Origin: a virus
Reading direction: 5' to 3' (one strand)
IMG/VR virus record: IMGVR_UViG_3300027963_000175
Coordinates: 1-35,634 of that record
Length of the DNA stretch: 35,634 bases
Below are positions 7,470 through 14,376 of the stretch, one piece after another. A model generated the notes under the pieces. It was not told the origin of the DNA, searched no databases, and was given only the letters and a program-made list of their open reading frames with translations. Each line of letters starts with the position of its first letter. Position 1 is the first letter of the stretch. A program made the translations under genes and the position numbers.

Positions 7470-9222
7470 AAGAAAAGAAAATAGCGGTTTACATTTTGTT
7501 CAATTAGAGGCTTATTCAGCACCTAAAATGACGGAAAACAATCGTGAAGCGTGGGTTGGATTTGGCGAGGATAACAATTTCTTTCAGTTTTTGATTGATA
7601 GATATAATGGATCAACGACAAATAATGCCGTTATTAATAACGTTATTAAATTGATCTATGGTCGTGGTTTAGATGCTACGGATTCAAGCAAGAAGCCCAA
7701 CGAATATGCACAAATGATGATGCTATTTCGGAAGGATATTGTTAAAAAAGGAGTAGCAGACCTTAAAATGTTAGGCCAATATGCCTATCAATTAATTTAT
7801 AATAAAACAAAGGATGCCATCATTCGGGTTGAGCATATCCCAGTTCAATTATTAAGGGCCGAGAAGTGTAATAAAAAAGGAGAAATTGAAGCATACTATT
7901 ATTCAGATAATTGGGAGGATACAAAAAAATTTGAACCTAAACGCATTCCGGCTTTTGGTTATGGCGATAAAACTTTGGAAATCCTTTATATTGGAAATTA
8001 TACCGTTGGCCAGAAGTATTATAGTAATGTTGATTACATAGGTGCCATTCCTTATGCAAAATTAGAGGAAGAAATAGCCGATTATTTAATAAATGATGTT
8101 CAAAACGGATTCAGTCCGACAAGCGTCGTAAATTTCAATAACGGAATACCTGATGAAGAAAAAAGGGAATTAATTAGTCGCCAGGTATCGGCAACATTAA
8201 CCGGATCAAAAGGTAAAAAAGTTGTGGTATCATTTAATAATGATGAAACCAAAAAAACTACGGTAGATTCTATTCCTTTGAACGATGCACCGAAACACTA
8301 TGAGTATTTAAGTCAAGAGGCCCAAGGCAAGATTTTGTTAGGTCACGGGGTTGTTAGTGGTTTGCAGTTTGGAATACCTTCAGCAAATGGATTTAGTTCG
8401 AATGCTGATGAGTTGAAAAATGCAATTACCTTATTTGATAATATGGTTATTCGTTATTTTCAAGACACGTTTATTGATGGAATCGAAAAGGTTTTATCAT
8501 TTAATGGAGTTAGTTTAAATCTATATTTTAAGACCTTGCAACCTTTGGAATTTGTTGATTTAAATCCTATTGTTGATAAGGCCACAATGGAAGAAGAAAC
8601 AGGGGTTAAATTGTCGGCCCATTTAGATGAAATTGAACTTGAAGAATTTGGCGAGGATATAGATTTGAATGAATGGGAGTTAATTGATTCAAGAGTGGTT
8701 GATGATATGGAAGCGGAGGCCCAATTGGATGCGGAACTTGAAGCATTAAACAATCCAAAAAAATCGTTAATGTCAAAGATTTACGAATTTGTGACTACTG
8801 GAGTTGCTCGACCAAATATCGGTTCAAGTCAAGACGGCAAACTATTTATGAGTCGTTATCGATATGCTGGAAAAACTACTGATAAGAGCCGACCTTTTTG
8901 TGTTAAAATGACGCAATTAAATAAATTATACCGTAAAGAGGATATTGAACTAATGAGTCAAAAGGCAAGTACTAATCCAGGTTGGGGGCCACGAGGTGCT
9001 GATACATATGATATTTTCCTTTATAAAGGCGGTGGGGCTTGTCATCATTTTTGGGTGCGGGAAACATACAAAAGATTCACTGATCCAAGACGCAAAGGTT
9101 CAGTACAGATAACACCAGCACAAGCACGGAAGCAAGGCGAGATTTTGCCAACAAATAACAAATTGGTTTATACCAAGCCGATAGATATGCCAAATCAAGG
9201 ATTTTTACCAAAAGGACAATAA
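7462..9222 (+). CDS. Portal protein with C-terminal MuF-like extension
   Basis: A 586-aa protein. Residues 1-430 look like a portal: an N-terminal GFGEDN segment, the helix TTNNAVINNVIKLIYGRGL, the central SPTSVVNF segment, and the SGLQFGIPSANGFSSNADEL stretch seen in phage portals. After an acidic linker (about 385-435) comes an extra domain (about 440-586) with SRPFC (476-480) and GGGACHHFW (523-531). This Cys/His-bearing layout resembles head morphogenesis (MuF-like) domains, usually a separate gene. Portals form the dodecameric DNA entry ring; MuF proteins enter the capsid with the DNA. The gene lies far from the terminase genes (22264-23821), which is unusual. Confidence 0.8.
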   Translation: MNKRKENSGLHFVQLEAYSAPKMTENNREAWVGFGEDNNFFQFLIDRYNGSTTNNAVINNVIKLIYGRGLDATDSSKKPNEYAQMMMLFRKDIVKKGVADLKMLGQYAYQLIYNKTKDAIIRVEHIPVQLLRAEKCNKKGEIEAYYYSDNWEDTKKFEPKRIPAFGYGDKTLEILYIGNYTVGQKYYSNVDYIGAIPYAKLEEEIADYLINDVQNGFSPTSVVNFNNGIPDEEKRELISRQVSATLTGSKGKKVVVSFNNDETKKTTVDSIPLNDAPKHYEYLSQEAQGKILLGHGVVSGLQFGIPSANGFSSNADELKNAITLFDNMVIRYFQDTFIDGIEKVLSFNGVSLNLYFKTLQPLEFVDLNPIVDKATMEEETGVKLSAHLDEIELEEFGEDIDLNEWELIDSRVVDDMEAEAQLDAELEALNNPKKSLMSKIYEFVTTGVARPNIGSSQDGKLFMSRYRYAGKTTDKSRPFCVKMTQLNKLYRKEDIELMSQKASTNPGWGPRGADTYDIFLYKGGGACHHFWVRETYKRFTDPRRKGSVQITPAQARKQGEILPTNNKLVYTKPIDMPNQGFLPKGQ

Positions 9223-9223
9223 G

Positions 9224-9724
9224 ATGGCAACAGCACTACTTGTAAGTCGGGACGAGATTGTAAAGTTTACTGCACTTAATGGCAATATCGATACAGACAA
9301 CTTTTTGCAATGGGTTAAAGTGGCCCAAGACATCCACATTCAAAGCTATTTAGGTACTAAGTTATTTAAAAAAATAAACGATGATTTAGTTGCCGGAACC
9401 TTATCAGGTAATTACTTGGCTTTGACGAATGTGTACATTAAACCTATGCTTATTCATTGGTCGATGGTGGAGTACTTACCTTTTGCAGCTTACACAATTT
9501 CAAATAAGGGAGTTTATAAACATAATTCGGAAACGAGTGATACTGTCAACAAAGAAGAAATTGATTTCTTAGTAGAAAAGGAAAGGTCGATTGCTGAAAA
9601 TTACTCCAGGCGGTTTATTGATTATATGAGTTTTAATCAGTCTTTATTTCCGGAATATAACACTAATTCAAACGCAGATGTCTATCCAACAAAAGAATCA
9701 GATTTTAACGGTTGGGTTTTGTAG
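9224..9724 (+). CDS. Head-tail connector (adaptor) protein candidate
   Basis: A 166-aa mostly helical protein starting two bases after the portal stop. The N-terminal VSRDEIVKFTALNGNIDTDNF, then QDIHIQSYLGTKLFKKI and a central IHWSMVEYLPF helix, resemble the connector-like family (DUF6712 type) found next to portals in Bacteroidota phages. Such proteins form the ring below the portal. The C-terminal frame ends at TAG, while the +1 frame stays open for another 22 codons and ends exactly over the next start codon, so the natural protein may be longer. Confidence 0.65.
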   Translation: MATALLVSRDEIVKFTALNGNIDTDNFLQWVKVAQDIHIQSYLGTKLFKKINDDLVAGTLSGNYLALTNVYIKPMLIHWSMVEYLPFAAYTISNKGVYKHNSETSDTVNKEEIDFLVEKERSIAENYSRRFIDYMSFNQSLFPEYNTNSNADVYPTKESDFNGWVL

Positions 9725-9799
9725 GGGAACTTACAAGCCGAAGGATGAAAACATTAAAAAATTAAAGGTTTACCTTAATAAATTAGAAGATGCCAAATA
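9722..9799 (+). other. Open +1-frame extension after the connector stop
   Basis: Shifting +1 within TTGGGTTTTGTAG gives an open frame reading GTYKPKDENIKKLKVYLNKL and a few more residues. It stops at the TAA overlapping the ATG of the next gene (ATGCCAAATAA). That helical, charged reading and the tidy stop/start overlap look coding, yet the frame has no start codon of its own. It may be a C-terminal extension lost by a one-base indel in the TTTT run, a programmed shift, or chance. Confidence 0.4.
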
Positions 9800-10032
9800 A
9801 TATAGGATGGGGCCAAGGTGCTGGAAATAACGCAATTGGATGGGGCCAAGGTGCTGCGAACAATTTAATCTCTTGGGGGAAATCACATCTTTCATCGTAT
9901 TTTGGCGAAACCGATATTAGTGGCGGAGTTTATGCGATGTCCGCAAATTTTCAAACTCGAATTTCAACGGATTCGGGTACATTTGAAGCACAAACGTGCT
10001 TAATTAATACATTAAACACATTTAAAATATAG
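9790..10032 (+). CDS. 80-aa GWGQGA-repeat protein
   Basis: The N-terminus contains three imperfect repeats of about 11 residues (NNIGWGQGAG, NNAIGWGQGAA, NNLISWGK), followed by SSYFGETDISGG and a C-terminal TDSGTFEAQTC motif shared with two other structural proteins here. Short Gly/Trp/Asn repeat proteins of this kind occur among virion genes of Bacteroidota phages. The repeats would form a rigid beta or solenoid element. It is placed between the connector and the lectin-like protein, so a small fibre or decoration role is inferred. Confidence 0.65.
   Translation: MPNNIGWGQGAGNNAIGWGQGAANNLISWGKSHLSSYFGETDISGGVYAMSANFQTRISTDSGTFEAQTCLINTLNTFKI
9805..9856 (+). repeat. Direct repeat, 33-bp period
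   Basis: GGATGGGGCCAAGGTGCTG occurs at 9805-9823 and again at 9838-9856, encoding the GWGQGA repeat. The near-perfect DNA identity suggests a recent or maintained in-frame duplication that could change repeat number. Confidence 0.8.
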
Positions 10033-10036
10033 AAAT

Positions 10037-11008
10037 ATGGCATTATTAGATACTGCGTCCTTAATTGTAACGCCAAACGGTTATAAGGCTTCCAAATTGT
10101 ATTCCATTGTTCCAAGTGACGGAACAGGAGATATGACCTTTTCAAGAACGGGAAACACGGCTACTAGGGTTAATTCAAGTGGAGTAATTGAAACGGTAAA
10201 CGCAAATATTCCAAGGCTTGATTATTTGGACAGTACTTGTCCTAAATTGTTACTTGAACCACAAAGAACAAATGTATTATTAAATAGTGCTACATTATCA
10301 ACTCAATCAGTTACAACTACTGCGGTTTCATATACTCTTTCATTTTATGGAACTGGAACAATTGTTTTAAGTGGTGCATTTGTTCGAACATTAACAGGAA
10401 CAGGTGCATCTAATCGAGTAAGTACAACATTTACATCAACTGCCGCAGTATTGACATTAACTATTACTGGAAGCGTTACAAATGCTCAATTAGAAGTTGG
10501 CTCATTCGCAACATCATACATTCCAACGACTACGGCAAGCGTAACAAGGAATTTGGATATTTGTTCAAAATCAGGCATTACTTCTTTATTAGGTCAAACG
10601 GAAGGAACTTTATTTGCGGATTTTGTAATATCAAATTTTTCAGATCAAAGAATAACGCTTGATGATACTACGTCAAATAATAGATTATTAATAGCTATAA
10701 CTATTGCGGGCAATATCCAAGGTCGTGTAGTTTCGGGAAATATTGATCAATTTAACGTAACAAGTTCTACTTTTGCAATAAATGATCGTATAAAAGCTGC
10801 TGTTTCGTATAAAAATAACGACTTTGCTTTATATGTAAATGGCTCATTAATTAGTTCATCTAATAGTGGAAGTGTACCAGCTTCATTATCTCAAATTAGT
10901 TTTTCAAGTGGATTTGGAACGGCATACTTTAACAATAAAGTTAATTCATTAGCACATTGGAAAACACGTTTAACAAATTCAGAATTAGCACAATTAACTA
11001 CACTATAA
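10037..11008 (+). CDS. Lectin-like (concanavalin/LamG-type) phage structural protein
   Basis: A 323-aa protein. The N-terminus carries the phage fibre/decoration pattern TFSRTGNTATRVNSSG, then NIPRLDYLD and LLLEPQRTN, often found before concanavalin A-like lectin domains. The rest is a beta-sandwich-like Ser/Thr-rich sequence; the end (YVNGSLISSS, then HWKTRLTNSELAQLTTL) matches the closing strands and terminal helix of LamG-like domains. It probably sits on the capsid or tail surface and binds carbohydrate. There is no membrane segment. It follows the repeat protein by four bases and is followed at once by the 118-aa gene. Confidence 0.7.
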   Translation: MALLDTASLIVTPNGYKASKLYSIVPSDGTGDMTFSRTGNTATRVNSSGVIETVNANIPRLDYLDSTCPKLLLEPQRTNVLLNSATLSTQSVTTTAVSYTLSFYGTGTIVLSGAFVRTLTGTGASNRVSTTFTSTAAVLTLTITGSVTNAQLEVGSFATSYIPTTTASVTRNLDICSKSGITSLLGQTEGTLFADFVISNFSDQRITLDDTTSNNRLLIAITIAGNIQGRVVSGNIDQFNVTSSTFAINDRIKAAVSYKNNDFALYVNGSLISSSNSGSVPASLSQISFSSGFGTAYFNNKVNSLAHWKTRLTNSELAQLTTL

Positions 11009-11009
11009 T

Positions 11010-11366
11010 ATGAAATTCAAAAAATACGAATTTGATCCTAAGGAATGGGATAAATTAAAACCCGAAATTCAAATTAGTTTTGGATTAGGCGAGGAAAAGT
11101 CAATCGGATATAATCACGAATTAATCGAATCGGTTGTGGAAATTGGTCACATTATGACTAAGCCCCCAGTATTTAACGACAAAATGGAAATGACTAAACC
11201 ACCGGTTCTTTCGGATTTATTTGCCGTGGATATTCTTTGGAAGAAAGATGAATTAGAATCGTTTGCACCGTTTAAAGTTTGGTGTATGCCGGTTGGAATC
11301 CATTCTTTTGGTGCTTCCATCGATGCGGATTATATCGAGGCTTACAACGCACAAAAGGAAAAGTAA
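11010..11366 (+). CDS. 118-aa protein of unknown function
   Basis: The ATG lies one base after the previous stop. A soluble, mixed-charge protein that contains a short internal duplication (TKPPVFND at about 51-58 and TKPPVLSD at about 62-69) and a C-terminal FKVWCMPVGIHSFG segment. The position between the lectin-like structural gene and the lysis cassette suggests a virion or chaperone protein. I recognise no family. The stop codon overlaps the next start (TAATG). Confidence 0.6.
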   Translation: MKFKKYEFDPKEWDKLKPEIQISFGLGEEKSIGYNHELIESVVEIGHIMTKPPVFNDKMEMTKPPVLSDLFAVDILWKKDELESFAPFKVWCMPVGIHSFGASIDADYIEAYNAQKEK

Positions 11367-11563
11367 TGGAACAAAATCAGCATCCTTTAGGGGTACTTTC
11401 TTTATTTATGGGTGGAATTACTGCTATTATTTCTTACACAAGTTTGTCCTATTTAGTTGGTATTATATCGGGCTTATTTGCTATTGCATCTTGCTCGTTT
11501 GCGATGGTATATTACTACAAACAAATAGTAAAATTAAACAAGGATGAAAACGCTAATAGATAA
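11366..11563 (+). CDS. Small membrane protein, lysis-cassette holin candidate
   Basis: A 65-aa protein with two predicted transmembrane helices (about residues 8-27 and 29-48) separated by a very short turn, a short N-terminus and a charged Lys-rich C-terminus (KQIVKLNKDENANR). This is the size and layout of a class II holin or accessory membrane protein. The start is taken at TAATG, sharing bases with the preceding stop; earlier in-frame starts would lie inside the 118-aa gene. The next membrane protein and the endolysin follow directly. Either of the two membrane proteins could be the holin. Confidence 0.6.
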   Translation: MEQNQHPLGVLSLFMGGITAIISYTSLSYLVGIISGLFAIASCSFAMVYYYKQIVKLNKDENANR

Positions 11564-11777
11564 CATTCACGAATTTTTTAAATTTAAAGATGAATTTTCG
11601 TCGGGCCGATTGGTGTTTATCCTTGGTTCTATAATTGTTTTCGGAGTTTACATTTACGATTATAAAAACGGCGGAGTGCAAAATATTGTAATGTCGGTGC
11701 TTGGATATTCGTCAGCATCCATAACTTTGTCTAAGTTTTCTAAAAACAATAATAATGAAAATACTCCAAATAAGTGA
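11544..11777 (+). CDS. 77-aa membrane protein, holin candidate
   Basis: It has an N-terminal amphipathic and charged segment (IHEFFKFKDEF), one clear transmembrane helix (LVFILGSIIVFGVYIYDY, about 24-41), a second moderately hydrophobic stretch (about 46-60), and a polar Asn/Lys tail. It overlaps the previous gene by 20 bases and the endolysin by 23 bases, so the three are translated as a unit. The context argues for a holin or antiholin. There is no family motif to separate these. Confidence 0.6.
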   Translation: MKTLIDNIHEFFKFKDEFSSGRLVFILGSIIVFGVYIYDYKNGGVQNIVMSVLGYSSASITLSKFSKNNNNENTPNK

Positions 11778-12219
11778 TTTGGGAATAAATTTAATAAAGA
11801 AATACGAAGGATTTAGGGCGAAACCTTATTTATGCCCAGCAAATGTACCGACAATAGGATACGGATCGACCTACTACGAAGATGGAACCAAAGTAAAATT
11901 AACGGATCAAGCAATTACAGAACAAAGGGCCACGGAATTACTCAAGGCCCTTTTATCGTTATATGAAAAGGCCGTCGATTCTTATTGTATTGATTCTATA
12001 AATCAATTTCAATTTGATGCACTTGTTTCCTTTGCATACAATTGCGGTACCGGTAACTTGAAATCTTCAACATTACTAAAAAAGGTAAACGCAAACCCAG
12101 GCGATCCATCAATAAAAAATGAATTTATGAAATGGAATAAGGGCCTGGGGAAAATACTTACCGGATTAACATTAAGAAGAAATGAAGAAGCTAATTTATA
12201 TTTTAATGAAATCGTTTAA
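11755..12219 (+). CDS. Endolysin, T4-type lysozyme (GH24 muramidase)
   Basis: A 154-aa protein of the normal length for this family. The catalytic signature is E18 in KKYEGFR, C27 at the position of T4 Asp20, and T33 in PTIGYGS, keeping the E-x8-[D/C]-x5-T spacing. It then has FDALVSFAYNCG, typical of the second half, and RR near the C-terminus. It would cleave the MurNAc-GlcNAc bond of peptidoglycan. There is no signal peptide, so export depends on a holin. Asp-to-Cys at this place is tolerated in T4 lysozyme. It lies between the membrane proteins and the spanin-like lipoprotein. Confidence 0.93.
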   Translation: MKILQISDLGINLIKKYEGFRAKPYLCPANVPTIGYGSTYYEDGTKVKLTDQAITEQRATELLKALLSLYEKAVDSYCIDSINQFQFDALVSFAYNCGTGNLKSSTLLKKVNANPGDPSIKNEFMKWNKGLGKILTGLTLRRNEEANLYFNEIV

Positions 12220-12658
12220 TCTATTTATTTTTGCTTTGATTCTTTTTGCAAGTTGCAAATCTACCAAGGTAACCAGCACTGCGGAAAAAATCCGAGTTGA
12301 TACAATTCGAGAAGTTAAGACGGTTGTAAAATTCAAACCGATTCACGACACATTAACAATTGAAAACGTATGCGATTCTTTGGGCATTCTGACACGATTT
12401 TATAGCAGTCTAACCATTCCATCGGGTAGACTTACAATAAGGTCACAGAATGGAAGTATTAAAGCCACAATTGATTTAGATTCGGTTGCAAATGTGTACG
12501 ATTCCAAGTACAAAGCGAAGTATAAAGATGAAATTAAATTTTACGAGAAAATAGTGATTAAAAATGTGGTTCCGGTATGGGCCATAGTTACGATTCTTAT
12601 TCAGTCGTTCATCATAATTTTATACTTTTATTTCAAATTTATAAACCCATTCAAATGA
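12206..12658 (+). CDS. Unimolecular spanin (u-spanin) candidate
   Basis: A 150-aa protein. The N-terminus MKSFNLFIFALILFASC is a lipoprotein signal with a lipobox-like FASC, predicting acylation of the Cys and outer-membrane anchoring. The middle (about 20-110) is periplasmic. The C-terminus has one transmembrane helix (VPVWAIVTILIQSFIIILYF) and a short basic tail. A lipoprotein at one end and an inner-membrane helix at the other is the u-spanin layout, which joins and fuses both membranes after endolysin action. The start is taken at 12206 because it begins the signal peptide directly; an earlier ATG at 12182 adds eight residues. It overlaps the endolysin by 14 bases. Confidence 0.75.
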   Translation: MKSFNLFIFALILFASCKSTKVTSTAEKIRVDTIREVKTVVKFKPIHDTLTIENVCDSLGILTRFYSSLTIPSGRLTIRSQNGSIKATIDLDSVANVYDSKYKAKYKDEIKFYEKIVIKNVVPVWAIVTILIQSFIIILYFYFKFINPFK

Positions 12659-13797
12659 GGCCACGTTTTAAACAAATGGTTATAGAAGCCATTGAGTTAA
12701 TGAATGATGGCAAAGCTAAATCAAAAGGCGAAGCGACAAGAATCATCGGTAAGAAATACGATTACAATTCTGAGAATTTACGAAAGGCCTGGAATAATTA
12801 CGTTGACCTTGCTAAAATTAAAGAAGATCATCAGGGCCTTGCAAACCATTGCGAGGAAAGGGGTATTGATCCAGGCGATGTGTCAATGTATTGGGATAAA
12901 ACCAAAGAATATTCGGTGGCGGTTAAATTGGATAAAGTCCAAAAGACCTACGAAAATCTTCGTGATGCCATTGTAGAATCGATGAATGAGCATTCGCCTA
13001 ATTACATACCGATTGTTTATAAAGATTGTAATGATGGGCATTTATTAGTTGTTGATCCGGCAGACATTCATATCGGTAAATTAGCCACGGCCTTCGAAAC
13101 TGGCGAAGATTACAATAGTAATATAGCAGTTCAAAGAGTACACGAAGGAGTTGAGGGAATTTTAAATAAGGTCAAAGGTTTTGAGATAGATCAAATCCTT
13201 TTGATTATTGGAAATGATATTCTGCACATTGATACACCTAAAAGAACAACAACAAGCGGAACTTTCCAGGACACTGACGGAATGTGGTACACAAATTTTT
13301 TAATGGCGAAGCAGTTATATGTTGATGTGATTGAGAAGCTGAGATTGATTGCAAAGGTTCACATAACTTATAATCCATCTAATCACGATTATACAAACGG
13401 ATTCTTTTTGGCCGACGCTATTCAGTCTTGGTTTAGGTTGGACGAATCAATTAGTTTTGATTGTTCGATCAATCATAGAAAGTATTACCGTTACCATAAT
13501 AATTTAATAGGAACCACGCACGGCGATGGGGCCAAGATTACAGATTTAGGTTTGTTAATGGCTGAGGAGTCAAAACAACATTGGGCCGATACAAAGCACC
13601 GGTATGTTTACACCCATCACGTTCATCACAAAACAAGCAAAGATTTTATTGGGGTAACGGTTGAGAGCCTCCGCAGTCCATCGGGTGCGGACTCCTGGCA
13701 TCATCGTAATGGCTATGCTCACGCACCGAGGGCCATTGAAGGATTCCTTCATTCAAAGATTCACGGGCAAATTGCACGAATATCTCATTTATTTTAA
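12655..13797 (+). CDS. Calcineurin-like metallophosphoesterase
   Basis: A 380-aa protein. The metal-binding blocks appear in order: D137-x-H139 (PADIHIGK), GND with D188 (IIGNDILH), NHD at 243-245 (NPSNHDYT), H289 (TTHGDG), and the His cluster 321-325 (THHVHH). These are the five motifs of dinuclear metal phosphoesterases, a family covering nucleases (Mre11/SbcD) and phosphatases. Residues 1-55 are a separate helical region (KSKGEATRIIGKKY) resembling a DNA-binding helix-turn-helix. The gene starts by ATGA overlap with the spanin stop; earlier in-frame ATGs lie inside the spanin gene. Substrate unknown; a DNA end-processing role is plausible given the N-terminal domain. Confidence 0.8.
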   Translation: MRPRFKQMVIEAIELMNDGKAKSKGEATRIIGKKYDYNSENLRKAWNNYVDLAKIKEDHQGLANHCEERGIDPGDVSMYWDKTKEYSVAVKLDKVQKTYENLRDAIVESMNEHSPNYIPIVYKDCNDGHLLVVDPADIHIGKLATAFETGEDYNSNIAVQRVHEGVEGILNKVKGFEIDQILLIIGNDILHIDTPKRTTTSGTFQDTDGMWYTNFLMAKQLYVDVIEKLRLIAKVHITYNPSNHDYTNGFFLADAIQSWFRLDESISFDCSINHRKYYRYHNNLIGTTHGDGAKITDLGLLMAEESKQHWADTKHRYVYTHHVHHKTSKDFIGVTVESLRSPSGADSWHHRNGYAHAPRAIEGFLHSKIHGQIARISHLF

Positions 13798-13818
13798 TTA
13801 CATTTGTTTTTCATAAAG

Positions 13819-13848
13819 TTTGTTTAGATAGGTTTACTTATTATTTTG
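13819..13848 (+). promoter_or_regulatory. Candidate Bacteroidota-type promoter (overlaps terminator)
   Basis: TTTG at 13819-13822 is followed by exactly 19 bases and TATTTTG (13842-13848), close to the Bacteroidota -33 TTTG / -7 TAnnTTTG pattern. The predicted start falls in the stem of the terminator at 13849-13877, and an ATAGGT element (13828-13833) lies in the spacer. It may be a real promoter partly silenced by that hairpin, or coincidence in AT-rich DNA. Confidence 0.35.
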
Positions 13849-13880
13849 AATCCCTACTGATAATATCGGTGGGGATTTTT
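13849..13880 (+). terminator. Strong rho-independent terminator at the end of the late operon
   Basis: AATCCCTACTGAT (13849-13861) pairs with ATCGGTGGGGATT (13865-13877) over 13 pairs, with two G-T wobbles and a three-base loop, followed by a T-rich tail (TTTTTGTTTTG). It lies 51 bases after the metallophosphoesterase stop and closes the structural/lysis operon. Confidence 0.88.
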
Positions 13881-13898
13881 GTTTTGTATGCACATTGT

Positions 13899-13930
13899 AC
13901 GTACAAGAAAACGTACAAGAAAACGTACAA
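13899..13930 (+). repeat. Tandem ACGTACAAGAAA repeats (iteron-like)
   Basis: There are two full copies of the 12-base unit ACGTACAAGAAA (13899-13910, 13911-13922) and a partial third, ACGTACAA (13923-13930). Each contains the palindrome ACGT/GTAC, and GTACGTAC spans the first junction. Evenly spaced palindromic repeats between a terminator and an operator-like dyad suggest protein binding, as an operator or origin element. Confidence 0.75.
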
Positions 13931-13965
13931 ATAGGTTAAAAATAGGTAACCTATTAAAAACCTAT
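13931..13965. promoter_or_regulatory. Symmetric four-half-site operator-like element
   Basis: The hexamer ATAGGT occurs at 13931-13936 and 13942-13947, and its reverse complement ACCTAT at 13949-13954 and 13960-13965. The arrangement is exactly symmetric about base 13948, with 11-base spacing (one helical turn) between half-sites on each side. A further ATAGGT lies at 13828-13833. This looks like a binding site for a dimeric or tetrameric regulator, or for a replication initiator, upstream of the early genes. Confidence 0.75.
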
Positions 13966-14021
13966 CAAAAAAAATATTGAAAAAAAAAGATAGAAAAGTT
14001 TTTTTATTCAAAAAGTTTTTG

Positions 14022-14029
14022 TACTTTTA
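14022..14029 (+). promoter_or_regulatory. Weak -7 box candidate for the early operon
   Basis: TACTTTTA matches TAnnTTTG at all but the last base and lies 43 bases before the first early gene, just after T-rich tracts. No TTTG stands at the expected -33 position. A short hairpin (ATAGC...GCTAT) follows in the presumed leader. Confidence 0.3.
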
Positions 14030-14071
14030 TTACACGATAGCAACGAAGCTATTTAATAAACCTTTCAAACA

Positions 14072-14230
14072 ATGTCAAAATTTAAAATTTCTTTCGAGGA
14101 TGCACAAGAAAACGATGTGTATTCAGTTACAAAACAATTTGAGGATTTGCAAGAAGCTATAAAGTATGCCGAGTTAATTTTGGCAACCACTTCCGATGAT
14201 TGCATTTCTTTTAATATTTATCAATTTTAA
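14072..14230 (+). CDS. 52-aa small acidic early protein
   Basis: This is the first gene after the intergenic control region. The protein begins MSKFKISFEDAQEND, has a central Glu-rich helix (QFEDLQEAIKYAELIL) and ends FNIYQF. It is soluble and acidic with one Cys. Small acidic proteins in the first early position are often host-takeover or regulatory factors, but nothing specific is recognisable. I chose this frame over an overlapping one because it has an A-rich upstream site and balanced amino-acid usage. Confidence 0.6.
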   Translation: MSKFKISFEDAQENDVYSVTKQFEDLQEAIKYAELILATTSDDCISFNIYQF

Positions 14231-14241
14231 ACCTTATCAAA

Positions 14242-14376
14242 ATGAAAAAAACTTTTAAGTACATCATCGAACGGCACAAGGAAGATCCTGAGTGCTTATT
14301 TATGGCCCTTGGCTTCATTATTTTCTGCACGGTGGCCTTTTTCCTATTACCTTACTTTTATATCCTTTTAAAATGA
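14242..14376 (+). CDS. 44-aa single-pass membrane protein
   Basis: It has a charged N-terminal half (KKTFKYIIERHKEDPE) followed by one long hydrophobic helix (about 19-43, LFMALGFIIFCTVAFFLLPY). The stop overlaps the next start (ATGA). A tiny early membrane peptide; function unknown. Confidence 0.55.
   Translation: MKKTFKYIIERHKEDPECLFMALGFIIFCTVAFFLLPYFYILLK

Noticed and set aside
11263-11547. 94-codon frame overlapping the 118-aa and 65-aa genes
   Set aside because: It lies in a third frame across two better supported genes and shows no overlap or spacing that matches its neighbours.
12704-12976. 90-codon frame inside the metallophosphoesterase gene
   Set aside because: It is a shadow of the main frame, with no start-site context and a composition unlike the other proteins.
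13899-13930. CRISPR array
   Set aside because: The units are only 12 bases, contiguous, without unique spacers, and no cas gene is present.
13977-14162. 61-codon + strand frame (Lys/Phe-rich)
   Set aside because: It starts in a poly-A tract within the control region and overlaps the better supported 52-aa gene at 14072-14230; its composition reflects AT-rich noncoding DNA.
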